Assembly (NCBI GenBank): GCA_963772965.1 | Contig: CAVYZU010000011.1 | Span: 372,001-436,000, forward strand | Source of the DNA: AP-15 sp963772965 | GTDB taxonomy: Bacteria > Pseudomonadota > Alphaproteobacteria > ATCC43930 > CGMCC-115725 | DNA: 64,000 nt | Direction of reading: 5' to 3' | Part shown: positions 44,559-63,211 of the stretch, one piece after another | Position numbering within the stretch: position 1 is the stretch's first letter | How the letters are laid out: each line of letters opens with the position of its first letter | Made by a program: the position numbers and the translations under genes | The notes under the pieces: model-generated | What the model saw: the letters and a program-made list of their open reading frames with translations, nothing else | What the model was told of the DNA's origin: nothing | Databases searched by the model: none

Positions 44559-45266
44559 ATGGCAAAAATCGGCAAACGGCTGAAAAAAGCCTACGAAGGA
44601 ATTGATCCGCTGAAACCGCATCACCTCGATGAGGCGCTCAAGCTGGTCAAGTCGCGGGCTTCGGCGAAATTCGACGAGACCGTCGAAGTGGCGATGAACC
44701 TTAATATCGATCCGCGCAAGCAGGACCAGAATCTGCGCGGGACGGTGATGCTGCCGCACGGCACCGGCAAAACGGTGCGGGTCGCGGTCTTTGCGCGCGG
44801 CGACAAGGCAAAAGAGGCGGAAGCGGCGGGGGCCGATGTGGTCGGCGCCGAGGATCTCGCCGAGAAAGTCCAGGCGGGCGAGATCAACTTTGATCGCGCG
44901 ATCGCTACACCCGATCTGATGGCGGTGGTCGGACGGCTCGGCAAAATCCTCGGTCCGCGCGGGCTGATGCCCAACCCGCGGCTCGGTACGGTGACCCAGA
45001 ACATCGACGAAGCGGTGCGCGCGGCGAAAGGCGGGCAGGTCGAGTTCCGCGCCGAAAAAGCCGGCCTCGTCCACGCCGGGGTCGGCAAAGCAAGCTTTAC
45101 CGAAGAGGCACTTGCCGATAATGTGCGCGCCTTTGTCGGCGCCATCACCCGGAACAAGCCGAGCGGCGTCAAAGGCACCTATATCAAGAAGGTGAGTTTG
45201 AGCTCGACGATGGGACCCGGTGTCAAGCTCGAATTGGCCGATTTGGCGGAGGAGGCCAGGGCCTAA
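44559..45266 (+). CDS. rplA: 50S ribosomal protein L1
   Basis: 235 residues. GTVMLPHGTGKTVRVAVFAR, ILGPRGLMPNPRLGTVTQNI and KAGLVHAGVGKASF are typical. Forms the mobile L1 stalk near the E site and, in many bacteria, represses its own L11-L1 message. Its stop codon lies inside the first hairpin of the L10 leader. Confidence 0.97.
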   Translation: MAKIGKRLKKAYEGIDPLKPHHLDEALKLVKSRASAKFDETVEVAMNLNIDPRKQDQNLRGTVMLPHGTGKTVRVAVFARGDKAKEAEAAGADVVGAEDLAEKVQAGEINFDRAIATPDLMAVVGRLGKILGPRGLMPNPRLGTVTQNIDEAVRAAKGGQVEFRAEKAGLVHAGVGKASFTEEALADNVRAFVGAITRNKPSGVKGTYIKKVSLSSTMGPGVKLELADLAEEARA

Positions 45267-45347
45267 CCTCCCGCCAGTTAGGCCGGGGGAACAGGCGCCG
45301 GTGGTTTCCCGGCGCTAATGCGATGAGCGAATGGTTCGGAGAGCGCA
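45261..45347 (+). promoter_or_regulatory. rplJ leader with two hairpins (L10-leader candidate)
   Basis: GCCTAAC (45261-45267) pairs with GTTAGGC (45277-45283), and GCGCCGG (45295-45301) with CCGGCGC (45309-45315). They lie between rplA and rplJ, where the L10(L12)4 complex usually binds its mRNA to repress translation. I cannot confirm the kink-turn motif by eye. Confidence 0.5.
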
Positions 45348-45869
45348 GTGGAGCGAGCACAAAAACAACGGTTGATTGACACGCTGCAGCAGGATCTCGC
45401 TGACACGATCTGCGTCGTCGTAACTCATCAAACGGGAATGACGGTCGCCGAGGCGACGCAGTTGCGGCGCCAGATGCGGGCGGCCGGCGCGCGTTTTCGG
45501 GTGACCAAGAACCGTCTCGCCAAGCGCGCCCTCGACGGGACGCGGTTCGAGGGTTTGGCGCCGCTGTTCACCGGGCCGACCGCGATCGCATTCTCGCGCG
45601 ACCCGGTGGCGGCGGCAAAGGTCGCCGTCGAATACGCCAACCGCAACGACAAGCTGACGATCGTCGGCGGCGGGCTCGCCGGCGAGGTGTTGGATCAGGC
45701 GGGAGTCAAGGAACTCGCCAGCCTGCCGTCGCTCGACGAACTGCGCGGGAAACTGATCGGGTTGTTGCTGGCGCCGGCAACGCGCATCGCTGCGGTATTG
45801 CAGGCGCCCGGGGGCCAACTCGCGCGGGTTATGGCGGCATACGCCGAAGCCAGCGGCGAAACAGCATAG
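45348..45869 (+). CDS. rplJ: 50S ribosomal protein L10
   Basis: 173 residues with a GTG start. ERAQKQRLIDTLQQDLADTI, TEATQLRRQMRAAGARFRVTKN-type segment (here AEATQLRRQMRAAGARFRVT) and FTGPTAIAFSRDPVAAAKV are typical. Base of the L7/L12 stalk. Preceded by two leader hairpins. Confidence 0.96.
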   Translation: MERAQKQRLIDTLQQDLADTICVVVTHQTGMTVAEATQLRRQMRAAGARFRVTKNRLAKRALDGTRFEGLAPLFTGPTAIAFSRDPVAAAKVAVEYANRNDKLTIVGGGLAGEVLDQAGVKELASLPSLDELRGKLIGLLLAPATRIAAVLQAPGGQLARVMAAYAEASGETA

Positions 45870-45925
45870 CGGCGCGGCGTTTTGTTTGGTGTCTTAAGCT
45901 ATTCTTTCAAAGCCAGGAGTAGAAA

Positions 45926-46300
45926 ATGCCGGATCTGGTAGGTTTGGTCGATCAATTGTCGGCCTTAAGTGTGCTCGAAGCATCCCAGCTGTCAAAGATG
46001 CTCGAGGAAAAATGGGGCGTTTCGGCGGCAGCACCCGTCGCGGTGGCGGCTGCGGCTGCTGCACCGGCTGCGGAGGCCGTACCGGAGCAGACTGAGTTCG
46101 ATGTCATTCTGGCCGCGATCGGCGAGAAAAAGATCAACGTGATCAAGGAAGTCAGGGCGATTACCAGCCTCGGCCTCAAGGAAGCCAAGGATCTCGTCGA
46201 AGCGGCGCCGAAATCTGTAAAAGAAGGCGTCAATAAGGAAGAAGCAGAAAAAATTAAAAAGCAGCTTGAAGATGCGGGTGCGACTGTCGAAATAAAGTAG
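45926..46300 (+). CDS. rplL: 50S ribosomal protein L7/L12
   Basis: 124 residues. N-terminal dimer domain (LVDQLSALSVLEASQLSKML), Ala-rich hinge, C-terminal domain (EFDVILAAIGEKKINVIKEV, GLKEAKDLVEAAPKSVKEGV). Recruits translation factors. AGCCAGGAGTAGAAA provides the ribosome-binding site. Confidence 0.97.
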   Translation: MPDLVGLVDQLSALSVLEASQLSKMLEEKWGVSAAAPVAVAAAAAAPAAEAVPEQTEFDVILAAIGEKKINVIKEVRAITSLGLKEAKDLVEAAPKSVKEGVNKEEAEKIKKQLEDAGATVEIK

Positions 46301-46366
46301 GTCTGCTACGAGCTTTTTCCGAACGGCGGCCGGCATCGGTTCGGTCGCGCCGCCATGCCAAGACCG

Positions 46367-46406
46367 CCAAACCGGGGCGCGACCTGTCGCGCACGCCGGG
46401 TTTTGG
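46367..46406 (+). terminator. strong hairpin in the rplL-rpoB gap (partial terminator/attenuator candidate)
   Basis: CCAAACCGGGGCGCGA at the left pairs, with small bulges, with TCGCGCACGCCGGGTTTTGG; the inner stem GCGCGA/TCGCGC has a four-base loop. The gap between rplL and rpoB is known in E. coli to hold an attenuator and RNase III site. A modest T-run lies in the right arm, not after it. Confidence 0.5.
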
Positions 46407-46587
46407 CGTCATATGGGACTGCTTAGGTGCGGATGTTCAGCCGGAAACCGGCTTGGCGGCTGCAAAAAACCGCGCGGCGCCAGCCAAATCCGGCCGATGA
46501 ATGTCGCGCGGCAATGCCGCGAATGGGCGCGGTCGACGGCGCGTCAAACCGAGATCGGGTCCGCCATGGCGGCCCACAGTGAGGAGC

Positions 46588-50757
<4,170 letters not shown>

Positions 50758-50900
50758 GCGGTCGTGCCTTCGAGCAGAAATCTTGAGACATCCAATTTTC
50801 GTCACCCCCGCGACAGCGGCGGACCGGGGAGGGCAATTTGTTGCCAGCCCCGGATGCCCACTCGCGCGGGTACGACGAGCGAACACAAAAGGGGTCGTTC

Positions 50901-55079
<4,179 letters not shown>

Positions 55080-55092
55080 TCCAGCTGGTTGC

Positions 55093-55136
55093 ATGCGGGC
55101 GTTGCCTCCTCGCGGGGGCATGCCCGCATCCTTTAT
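55093..55136 (+). terminator. terminator candidate after rpoC
   Basis: ATGCGGGC (55093-55100) pairs with GCCCGCAT (55122-55129) around a loop that can fold itself (CCTCCTCGCGGGGG); CCTTTATTT follows. It separates the rpoBC unit from rpsL. Confidence 0.6.
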
Positions 55137-55364
55137 TTGCGGGCGATTTGTGCCAAGGGGTCTTGACCCGCTAGTCGCCGCGCAATTATATCAGCGTTCC
55201 TGATTGGGCTGGCCGTAGGAAGCCACCTAGACGCAGCCTGTGTTTGTGTTGATGGCGCGGCGCCTTTGCGAGAGGGCGCACCGGTTTCAAGGGTAGAGGT
55301 GCTTTACCGCCCTGGCGCGTTTGGCGCGTCGGGCGGTTCGTATGTTCGATAAGGGTGTTTGTGA

Positions 55365-55736
55365 ATGCCGACAATTAACCAGCTGATCCGTAATCCGCGC
55401 CGGCCGCAAGTCGCGCGCGACAAGGTTCCGGCCATGGAGGCGTGCCCGCAAAAGCGCGGTGTGTGCACCCGCGTCTACACCACGACACCCAAAAAGCCGA
55501 ACTCGGCATTGCGCAAGGTCGCGCGAGTGCGGCTCACCAACGGTTTTGAGGTGACCAGCTACATTCCGGGGGAAGGTCACAATTTGCAGGAGCACTCGGT
55601 CGTGTTGATCCGCGGTGGGCGCGTCAAGGACCTGCCCGGCGTGCGCTATCATATCATCCGCGGCACGCTCGACACCCAGGGGGTCAAAGACCGCCGCCAG
55701 CGCCGCTCCAAATACGGCGCCAAGCGCCCGAGATAG
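55365..55736 (+). CDS. rpsL: 30S ribosomal protein S12
   Basis: 123 residues. Decoding-site protein. TTTPKKPNSALRKVARVRLT keeps Lys at the streptomycin-sensitivity position and GEGHNLQEHSVVLIRGGRVK is intact. A 285-base gap (55080-55364) upstream holds the rpoC terminator and presumably a promoter. Confidence 0.97.
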   Translation: MPTINQLIRNPRRPQVARDKVPAMEACPQKRGVCTRVYTTTPKKPNSALRKVARVRLTNGFEVTSYIPGEGHNLQEHSVVLIRGGRVKDLPGVRYHIIRGTLDTQGVKDRRQRRSKYGAKRPR

Positions 55737-55746
55737 GGAGACGCCG

Positions 55747-56217
55747 ATGTCGCGCCGTCGCGCCGCGGTCAAACGTGAAGTCCTGCCGGACGCCAAATTT
55801 GGCGACCCGGTCGTGACCAAGTTCATGAATTGCCTGATGTACGAAGGCAAGAAGTCGGTCGCCGAGACGATCGTCTACGGAGCCCTCGAGCGCATCGCGA
55901 GACGCAGCGGTCAGGATCCGTTGCGCTTGTTTCATGAGGCGCTGACCAATGTACGTCCGGCGGTCGAAGTTCGCTCGCGCCGGGTTGGCGGCGCCACCTA
56001 TCAGGTGCCGGTCGAGGTCCGCCCCGACCGCAGCCAAGCCCTGGCAATCCGCTGGCTGATCTCCAGCTCGCGGGGCCGCGGCGAGAATACAATGGAAGAG
56101 CGGCTGTCGGGCGAATTGCTCGATGCCGCCAACAATCGGGGAGTGGCGGTCAAGAGACGGGAGGACACGCATCGGATGGCCGATGCGAACAAGGCCTTCT
56201 CGCATTACCGCTGGTAG
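55747..56217 (+). CDS. rpsG: 30S ribosomal protein S7
   Basis: 156 residues. SRRRAAVKREVLPDAKFGDP, KFMNCLMYEGKKSVAETIVY and RWLISSSRGRGENTMEERLS are typical. Nucleates the 30S head and represses the str operon in E. coli. The ATG at 55747 lies ten bases after rpsL, behind GATAGGGAGACG. Confidence 0.97.
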   Translation: MSRRRAAVKREVLPDAKFGDPVVTKFMNCLMYEGKKSVAETIVYGALERIARRSGQDPLRLFHEALTNVRPAVEVRSRRVGGATYQVPVEVRPDRSQALAIRWLISSSRGRGENTMEERLSGELLDAANNRGVAVKRREDTHRMADANKAFSHYRW

Positions 56218-56310
56218 CGGGGGGCGCTCTCCGGTTGGACCGCAGAGGACGTTCGATACAATCCCTTTGATCGGGGCTCCGCTTCCGGGCGGTGCCCCGG
56301 GAGCCTTTTG

Positions 56311-58388
56311 ATGACACGCCAAACTCCCCTCGATCGCTACCGAAATATCGGCATCATGGCCCATATCGATGCCGGCAAGACGACGACGACCGAGCGCATC
56401 CTCTACTACACCGGCCGCAACTATAAGATCGGCGAGGTGCACGAAGGCACCGCGACGATGGATTGGATGGCGCAGGAGCAGGAGCGCGGCATCACGATCA
56501 CTTCGGCCGCGACGACCTGTTTTTGGAACGATCATCGGATCAACATCATCGATACCCCCGGCCACGTCGATTTCACGATCGAGGTGGAGCGCAGCCTGCG
56601 CGTGCTCGATGGCGCCGTAACGGTTTTCGAACTCGGTCGCCGGGGTCGAGCCGCAATCGGAGACGGTGTGGCGTCAGGCGGACAAATACGGCGTCCCGCG
56701 GATCTGCTTTGTCAACAAAATGGACCGGATCGGCGCCGATTTCCCGCGCTGTGTCGCGATGATCAGCGACCGGCTCGGCGCGCGGCCGCTGGTCCTGCAA
56801 TTGCCTATCGGGGTCGAGAACGATTTTGTCGGGATCGTCGATCTGGTCGGCATGCGCGCGGTCAAATGGCGCGACGAGACGCTCGGCGCCGAGTTCGACA
56901 TTGTCGATATTCCGCCCGAAATGGCTGAAGAGGCCAAAGCCTTTCATACAAGTCTGGTTGAGGCCGCGGTCGAGCAGGATGACACCGCGCTCGAAGCCTA
57001 TCTCGGTGGCGAAGAACCCGATGAAGCGACGTTGAAGCGGTGCATCCGCAAGGGTGCTATCGGCGGTGCCTTCGTCCCGGTGTTGTGCGGTTCGGCATTC
57101 AAGAACAAGGGCGTGCAGCCGCTGCTCGATGCCGTTATCGACTACCTTCCGGCGCCAACCGACGTCCCGGCAATCAAGGGCGTCAAGATGGGCACGGACG
57201 AGCCGATCGAGCGCCATTCGTCGGATGACGAGCCGTTTGCCGGGCTTGCTTTCAAAATCATGACCGACCCGTTTGTCGGGTCGCTGACCTTTGTGCGCAT
57301 TTATTCAGGTGTGGTGACAAGTGGCGAGCAGCTTCTGAACACGGTGAAGAATAGCCGCGAGCGGGTTGGCCGCATGCTGCAGATGCACGCCAATCATCGC
57401 GAAGACATCAAAGAGGCGCTCGCCGGCGACATTGTCGCGTTTGCGGGGCTCAAGAACACGACCACCGGCGATACGTTGTCCGATCCGTCGACGCCGGTCG
57501 TGTTGGAGCGGATGGAATTCCCCGAGCCGGTCATCGAGATCGCGGTCGAACCCAAAACCAAGGGCGATCAGGAAAAGATGGGTCAGGCATTGGCCCGGCT
57601 CGCGACCGAGGACCCATCGTTTCGGGTTACGGTCGACCATGAGAGCGGTCAAACCGTGATCAAGGGCATGGGCGAACTGCACCTCGAAATCATCGTCGAC
57701 CGCATGAAGCGCGAGTTCAAGGTCGACGCCAATGTCGGCGCGCCGCAGGTCGCCTATCGTGAGACGATCAGCCGCTCGTCCGAGATTGATTACATTCATA
57801 AAAAACAGACCGGCGGCGCCGGGCAGTTTGCGCGCGTCAAGATCCGCTTCGAGCCGTTGCCGCCCGGCCAAGGCTTTCAATTTGAGAACGATGTGGTCGG
57901 CGGCACGGTACCAAAGGAGTACGTGCCGGGTGTCGAAAAGGGGCTGCGGGCCTCGGCTGAAACCGGAGTGCTCGCCGGCTTCCCGGTCATCGACATCAAG
58001 GCGACGTTGTTCGATGGGGCCTATCACGATGTCGAACTCGAGCGTGCTCGCGTTCGAGATCGCCGCCCGCGCCGCCTTCAAGGAAGGCGTCATGAAAGCG
58101 GCGCCGAAATTGCTCGAACCGATTATGCGGGTCGAGGTGGTGACGCCCGACGAATATCTCGGCGACGTGATCGGCGATCTGAACAGCCGGCGCGGTCAGG
58201 TCACCGGAATGGATAGCCGCGGCAATGCCCGGGTCGTCGACGCAATGGTGCCGCTCGCCAATATGTTTGGTTATGTCAACACCTTGCGCTCGATGAGTCA
58301 GGGCCGGGCGCAATACACGATGCATTTCGACCATTACGAGCAGGTGCCGCAGGCCGTCGCGGACGAAGTCCGGGCCAAGATGGCCTGA
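56311..58388 (+). pseudogene. fusA: elongation factor G with two +1 frameshifts
   Basis: EF-G moves tRNA and mRNA through the ribosome. The frame starts GIMAHIDAGKTTTTERILYY and is normal to LDGAVTVF, where an extra A (about 56630) breaks it; ETVWRQADKYGVPRICFVNK resumes in another frame. A second extra A (about 58036) follows GAYHDV; then SSVLAFEIAARAAFKEG continues. At both sites GAC TCG (Asp-Ser) has become GAACTCG. Without the two bases the gene is exactly 692 codons, the normal EF-G size. All domains are otherwise conserved. Either consensus errors or a broken copy with another fusA elsewhere. Confidence 0.9.
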
Positions 58389-58425
58389 TCCTCGGCCGCA
58401 AAGCGATTTAACGGAGAACAGGACG

Positions 58426-59616
<1,191 letters not shown>

Positions 59617-59653
59617 CCCGCGACGCAAACCAGAAAACAAAAGGAAACGCCAG

Positions 59654-59962
59654 GTGGACAATCAGAATATCCGCATCCGTTTGCGGGCGTACGATCATCG
59701 AGTGCTCGATCAATCGACCAGCGAGATCGTCAACACTGCGAAGCGGACGGGGGCGCGGATTCGCGGTCCGATACCGTTGCCGACCAAGATCGAGAAATTC
59801 ACCGTCTTGCGCTCGCCGCATGTCGACAAGAAGTCGCGCGAACAGTTCGAGATCCGCACCCATAAGCGGGTGCTCGACATCGTCGACCCGACGCCACAAA
59901 CTGTCGATGCTCTGATGAAGCTCGACCTCGCCGCCGGCGTCGACGTCGAGATCAAGCTGTAG
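59654..59962 (+). CDS. rpsJ: 30S ribosomal protein S10
   Basis: 102 residues with a GTG start at 59654. NIRIRLRAYDHRVLDQSTSE, GPIPLPTKIEKFTVLRSPHV and HKRVLDIVDPTPQTVDALMK are typical; also called NusE for its role with NusB in antitermination. The frame is open through the end of tuf, which misleads ATG-only start calls; AAGGAAACGCCAG supports GTG. Confidence 0.95.
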   Translation: MDNQNIRIRLRAYDHRVLDQSTSEIVNTAKRTGARIRGPIPLPTKIEKFTVLRSPHVDKKSREQFEIRTHKRVLDIVDPTPQTVDALMKLDLAAGVDVEIKL

Positions 59963-59966
59963 GACA

Positions 59967-60713
59967 ATGGCGATGCGTACCGGTCTTGTTGCCCGCAAGC
60001 TCGGCATGACCCGTGTGTTTACCGAGGACGGTAATCACGTGCCGGTAACCGTGCTGGCGATCGACCATTGCCAGGTGGTCGCGGTGCGCACGCCCGAGAA
60101 GGACGGCTACAGCGCGCTGCAGCTCGGGGTCGGTGCGGCCAAGGTAAAGAATGTATCCAAACCGCTGCGCGGCCACTTCGCAAAGGCGCAGGTCGAGCCC
60201 AAGGCGCGCCTCGCCGAATTCCGGGTTCCCGAAGATGCGGTTGTCGAAGTCGGCAGCGAAATCACCGCCGGGCATTTTGTTCCCGGGCAGCGGGTCGATG
60301 TCGTCGGCACCAGCATTGGCAAGGGTTTTGCCGGAGGAATGAAGCGGCATAATTTCGGCGGTCTTCGCGCCAGCCATGGCGTCTCGGTTTCGCATCGAAG
60401 CCTCGGCTCGACCGGCCAGCGGCAGTCGCCTGGCAAGACCTTCAAGAACAAGAAGATGGCGGGTCATCTTGGTGCCGAGCGGGTCACCGTGCAGAGCCTC
60501 GAAGTCGTGTCTACCGATGTCGAACGCGGTCTATTGATGGTCCGGGGTGCGGTGCCGGGGGCAAAGGGCGGCTTTGTCCTGGTCAAGGATGCGGTCAAGC
60601 GCAGGATGCCCGACGGGCTGCCCTTCCCGGCAGCGCTACGCGCCGCCGCCGCGGCTGACGGTGGTGCGGCTGAGACTCCAGCGGCGGAAATGCCCGAAGG
60701 AGAACAGGGTTGA
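59967..60713 (+). CDS. rplC: 50S ribosomal protein L3
   Basis: 248 residues. RTGLVARKLGMTRVFTEDG, GTSIGKGFAGGMKRHNFGGL and SHGVSVSHRSLGSTGQRQSP are typical. It has an Ala-rich C-terminal extension (about 225-248) found in alphaproteobacteria. The ATG at 59973 is an alternative start. Its stop overlaps the rplD TTG start (TTGA). Confidence 0.96.
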   Translation: MAMRTGLVARKLGMTRVFTEDGNHVPVTVLAIDHCQVVAVRTPEKDGYSALQLGVGAAKVKNVSKPLRGHFAKAQVEPKARLAEFRVPEDAVVEVGSEITAGHFVPGQRVDVVGTSIGKGFAGGMKRHNFGGLRASHGVSVSHRSLGSTGQRQSPGKTFKNKKMAGHLGAERVTVQSLEVVSTDVERGLLMVRGAVPGAKGGFVLVKDAVKRRMPDGLPFPAALRAAAAADGGAAETPAAEMPEGEQG

Positions 60714-61333
60714 GCAAGATCGCCGTTCACAATCTCGACAACCAGGAGGTCGGCGACATCGAACTCGATGACGCGGTCTTTGGGCTACCGGTGCGCCGCG
60801 ACATCCTGGCGCGCGTGGTCAATTGGCAACTCGCCAAGCGCCGCGCCGGGACGCACAAAACCAAGGGCATCAGCGAGATCCAGGGCACGACCAAAAAGCC
60901 TTACAAACAGAAGGGCACCGGCCGCGCCCGCCAGGGCAGCTTGCGCTCGCCGCAATTTCGCGGCGGTGCCGTGATTTTTGGCCCGGTGGTGCGCAGCCAC
61001 GAATTCAGCCTGCAAAAAAAGGTACGCCGGCTCGGCCTCAAGACCGCTTTGTCGGCGAAGCTCGATGAGGGCAAGCTCGTCGTCATCGATGCTGCTCGCG
61101 CCGACGAAGCCAAGACCAAGTTCTTGCGCACCCGGCTCGAAGCGTTGGGCTGGGAGTCGGTGTTGATCATCGACGGGCCGGCGGTTGATGAGAACTTCGC
61201 CCGCGCCGCCCGCAACCTGCCGCGCGTCGATGTGCTGCCGCAGCAAGGGGCCAACGTTTACGATATTCTGCGCCGCGATACCTTGGTCCTGACGCGCGAA
61301 GCAGTCCAACATCTGGAGGCGCGCCTTAAATGA
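60710..61333 (+). CDS. rplD: 50S ribosomal protein L4
   Basis: 207 residues with a TTG start that overlaps the rplC stop by four bases. KGTGRARQGSLRSPQFRGGA is the conserved exit-tunnel loop; TLVLTREAVQHLEARLK ends the protein. In E. coli L4 represses the S10 operon. GAAGGAGAACAGGG upstream is a strong ribosome-binding site that makes the TTG credible. Confidence 0.95.
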   Translation: MSKIAVHNLDNQEVGDIELDDAVFGLPVRRDILARVVNWQLAKRRAGTHKTKGISEIQGTTKKPYKQKGTGRARQGSLRSPQFRGGAVIFGPVVRSHEFSLQKKVRRLGLKTALSAKLDEGKLVVIDAARADEAKTKFLRTRLEALGWESVLIIDGPAVDENFARAARNLPRVDVLPQQGANVYDILRRDTLVLTREAVQHLEARLK

Positions 61334-61662
61334 GCCGGTTTCGCGTTATACCGCCGGCGGAGACCCGGCTAACCCGGCAGCAGATGTACGACATCATCCG
61401 CACCCCGGTGATCACCGAAAAGGCCACCAACGTCTCCGAGCACAATCAGGTGATCTTCCGCGTGCCGCTGACCGCGACCAAGCGCGAGGTCAAGGCGGCG
61501 GTCGAGGGCCTGTTCAACGTGTCGGTGACCGCGGTTAATACGATCCGCGTTGCGGGCAAGGTGAAGCGGGTGCGCGGCCGGCCGGGTCAGCGCTCCGATG
61601 TCAAAAAGGCGATCGTCACCTTGCGCGAAGGCCAGCGCATCGATGTGACGACCGGGATCTGA
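61330..61662 (+). CDS. rplW: 50S ribosomal protein L23
   Basis: 110 residues. MYDIIRTPVITEKATNVSEH, and VSVTAVNTIRVAGKVKRVRG are typical; docking site for trigger factor and SRP at the tunnel exit. The ATG at 61330 overlaps the rplD stop (ATGA) and adds an 18-residue N-terminal extension; an ATG at 61384 (MYDIIRTPV) would give the usual length. Confidence 0.93.
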   Translation: MSRFRVIPPAETRLTRQQMYDIIRTPVITEKATNVSEHNQVIFRVPLTATKREVKAAVEGLFNVSVTAVNTIRVAGKVKRVRGRPGQRSDVKKAIVTLREGQRIDVTTGI

Positions 61663-61680
61663 GCGGGAAGAAACCCAGCG

Positions 61681-62508
61681 ATGGCACTCAAGACCTTTAA
61701 CCCGACGACCCCGTCGCGCCGCCAGCTGGTCATCGTTGACCGCAGCGAGTTGTGGAAGGGCAAGCCGGTCAAAGCCCTGACCGAAGGATTGCGCGGCAAG
61801 GGCGGGCGCAACAACACTGGCCGCATCACCGTGCGCTGGCGTGGCGGAGGTAACAAACGGCGCTATCGCATGGTCGATTTCAAGCGCACCAAGGTCGATA
61901 TGCCGGCGACGGTCGAGCGCCTCGAGTACGACCCGAACCGCACCGCCTTTATCGCGCTGATCCACTATCAGGATGGCGAACTCTCTTACATCCTGGCGCC
62001 ACAGCGGTTGAAGGCGGGGGACACGGTCGTCTCGGGCGAGCGGGTCGATGTCAAGCCCGGCAATTCGATGCCGATGCGCAACATGCCGCCCGGCACGATC
62101 ATCCACAATATTGAGATGAAGCCCGGTAAGGGCGGCCAGATCGCACGCTCGGCCGGAACCTACGCGCAGCTCGTCGGCCGCGATCAAGGCTACGCGCTTT
62201 TGCGCCTGTCATCGGGGGAAGTGCGGATGGTGCGAGGCGAATGCCGGGCGACGATCGGCGCGGTGTCGAACCCCGATCAGCAAAACATTGTCATCGCTAA
62301 GGCCGGCCGCAACCGTTGGCTTGGACGGCGGCCGTCGGTGCGCGGTGTGGCGATGAACCCGATCGACCATCCGCATGGCGGCGGCGAAGGCCGCAGCTCG
62401 GGCGGCCGGCATCCGGTCACTCCCTGGGGCAAGCCGACCAAAGGCAAGAAAACGCGTCACAACAAGGCGACCGATCGGCTGATCGTGCGTCGCCGCAACA
62501 AGCGCTAG
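61681..62508 (+). CDS. rplB: 50S ribosomal protein L2
   Basis: 275 residues. LKTFNPTTPSRRQLVIVDRS, RWRGGGNKRRYRMVDFKRTK and MNPIDHPHGGGEGRSSGGRH with the conserved His near the peptidyl transferase centre. Full-length. Confidence 0.98.
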   Translation: MALKTFNPTTPSRRQLVIVDRSELWKGKPVKALTEGLRGKGGRNNTGRITVRWRGGGNKRRYRMVDFKRTKVDMPATVERLEYDPNRTAFIALIHYQDGELSYILAPQRLKAGDTVVSGERVDVKPGNSMPMRNMPPGTIIHNIEMKPGKGGQIARSAGTYAQLVGRDQGYALLRLSSGEVRMVRGECRATIGAVSNPDQQNIVIAKAGRNRWLGRRPSVRGVAMNPIDHPHGGGEGRSSGGRHPVTPWGKPTKGKKTRHNKATDRLIVRRRNKR

Positions 62509-62535
62509 CGGTAGAATGAAATACGGAGAGCGAAT

Positions 62536-62814
62536 TTGACCCGCTCGGTTTGGAAAGGCCCATTTGTCGACGGCTATCTGCTAAAGAAAGCCGACGAGGC
62601 GCGGCGCTCAGGGCGCAACCAGGTGATCCGCACCTGGTCGCGTCGATCAACAATCTTCCCGCAATTCGTCGGCCTGACCTTTGGTGTGTACAACGGCCAC
62701 AAATTTATCCCGGTGCTGGTGACCGAAAATATGATCGGCCACAAACTCGGCGAATTCGCGCCGACGCGCACCTTTTATGGCCATGCCGGCGACAAGAAGG
62801 CGAGGAGAGCCTGA
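62536..62814 (+). CDS. rpsS: 30S ribosomal protein S19
   Basis: 92 residues with a TTG start behind CGGAGAGCGAA. TRSVWKGPFVDGYLLKKADE, RSTIFPQFVGLTFGVYNGHK and EFAPTRTFYGHAGDKKARRA are typical; head protein next to S13. Confidence 0.96.
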   Translation: MTRSVWKGPFVDGYLLKKADEARRSGRNQVIRTWSRRSTIFPQFVGLTFGVYNGHKFIPVLVTENMIGHKLGEFAPTRTFYGHAGDKKARRA

Positions 62815-62815
62815 G

Positions 62816-63211
62816 ATGAGTAAGCCTGCCGCCGAGCGCCGGCTCGCTGACAGCGAGGCTTTGGCCAGCATGCGCGGTCTACGGACCAGCGCCCGCAAGC
62901 TGAACCTTGTCGCGCGCGCGATCCGCGGCAAGACCGCCGCCTCGGCATTGGCCGAACTGACCTTTTCGCAGCGGCGCATCGCAAACGACGTCAAGAAGGT
63001 CTTGCAGGCGGCGATCGCCAACGCCGAAAACAATCACCAGCTCGATGTCGATCGGCTCTACGTCAAGGAAGCGACAGTCGGGCGCGCATTTGCTCTGAAA
63101 CGCTTTCACACAAGAGGCCGCGGCCGCTCGGCGCGCGTCGAAAAGCATTTTGCGCATCTGACGGTCATTGTCCGCGAACGCCCCGAAGACGACGCCGAGG
63201 AGACCAGCTGA
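62816..63211 (+). CDS. rplV: 50S ribosomal protein L22
   Basis: 131 residues. LRTSARKLNLVARAIRGKTA, AIANAENNHQLDVDRLYVKE and FHTRGRGRSARVEKHFAHLT are typical; its beta-hairpin lines the exit tunnel. The ATG at 62816 is the first after the rpsS stop; GGAGAGCCTGAG precedes it. Its stop overlaps the rpsC start. Confidence 0.96.
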   Translation: MSKPAAERRLADSEALASMRGLRTSARKLNLVARAIRGKTAASALAELTFSQRRIANDVKKVLQAAIANAENNHQLDVDRLYVKEATVGRAFALKRFHTRGRGRSARVEKHFAHLTVIVRERPEDDAEETS

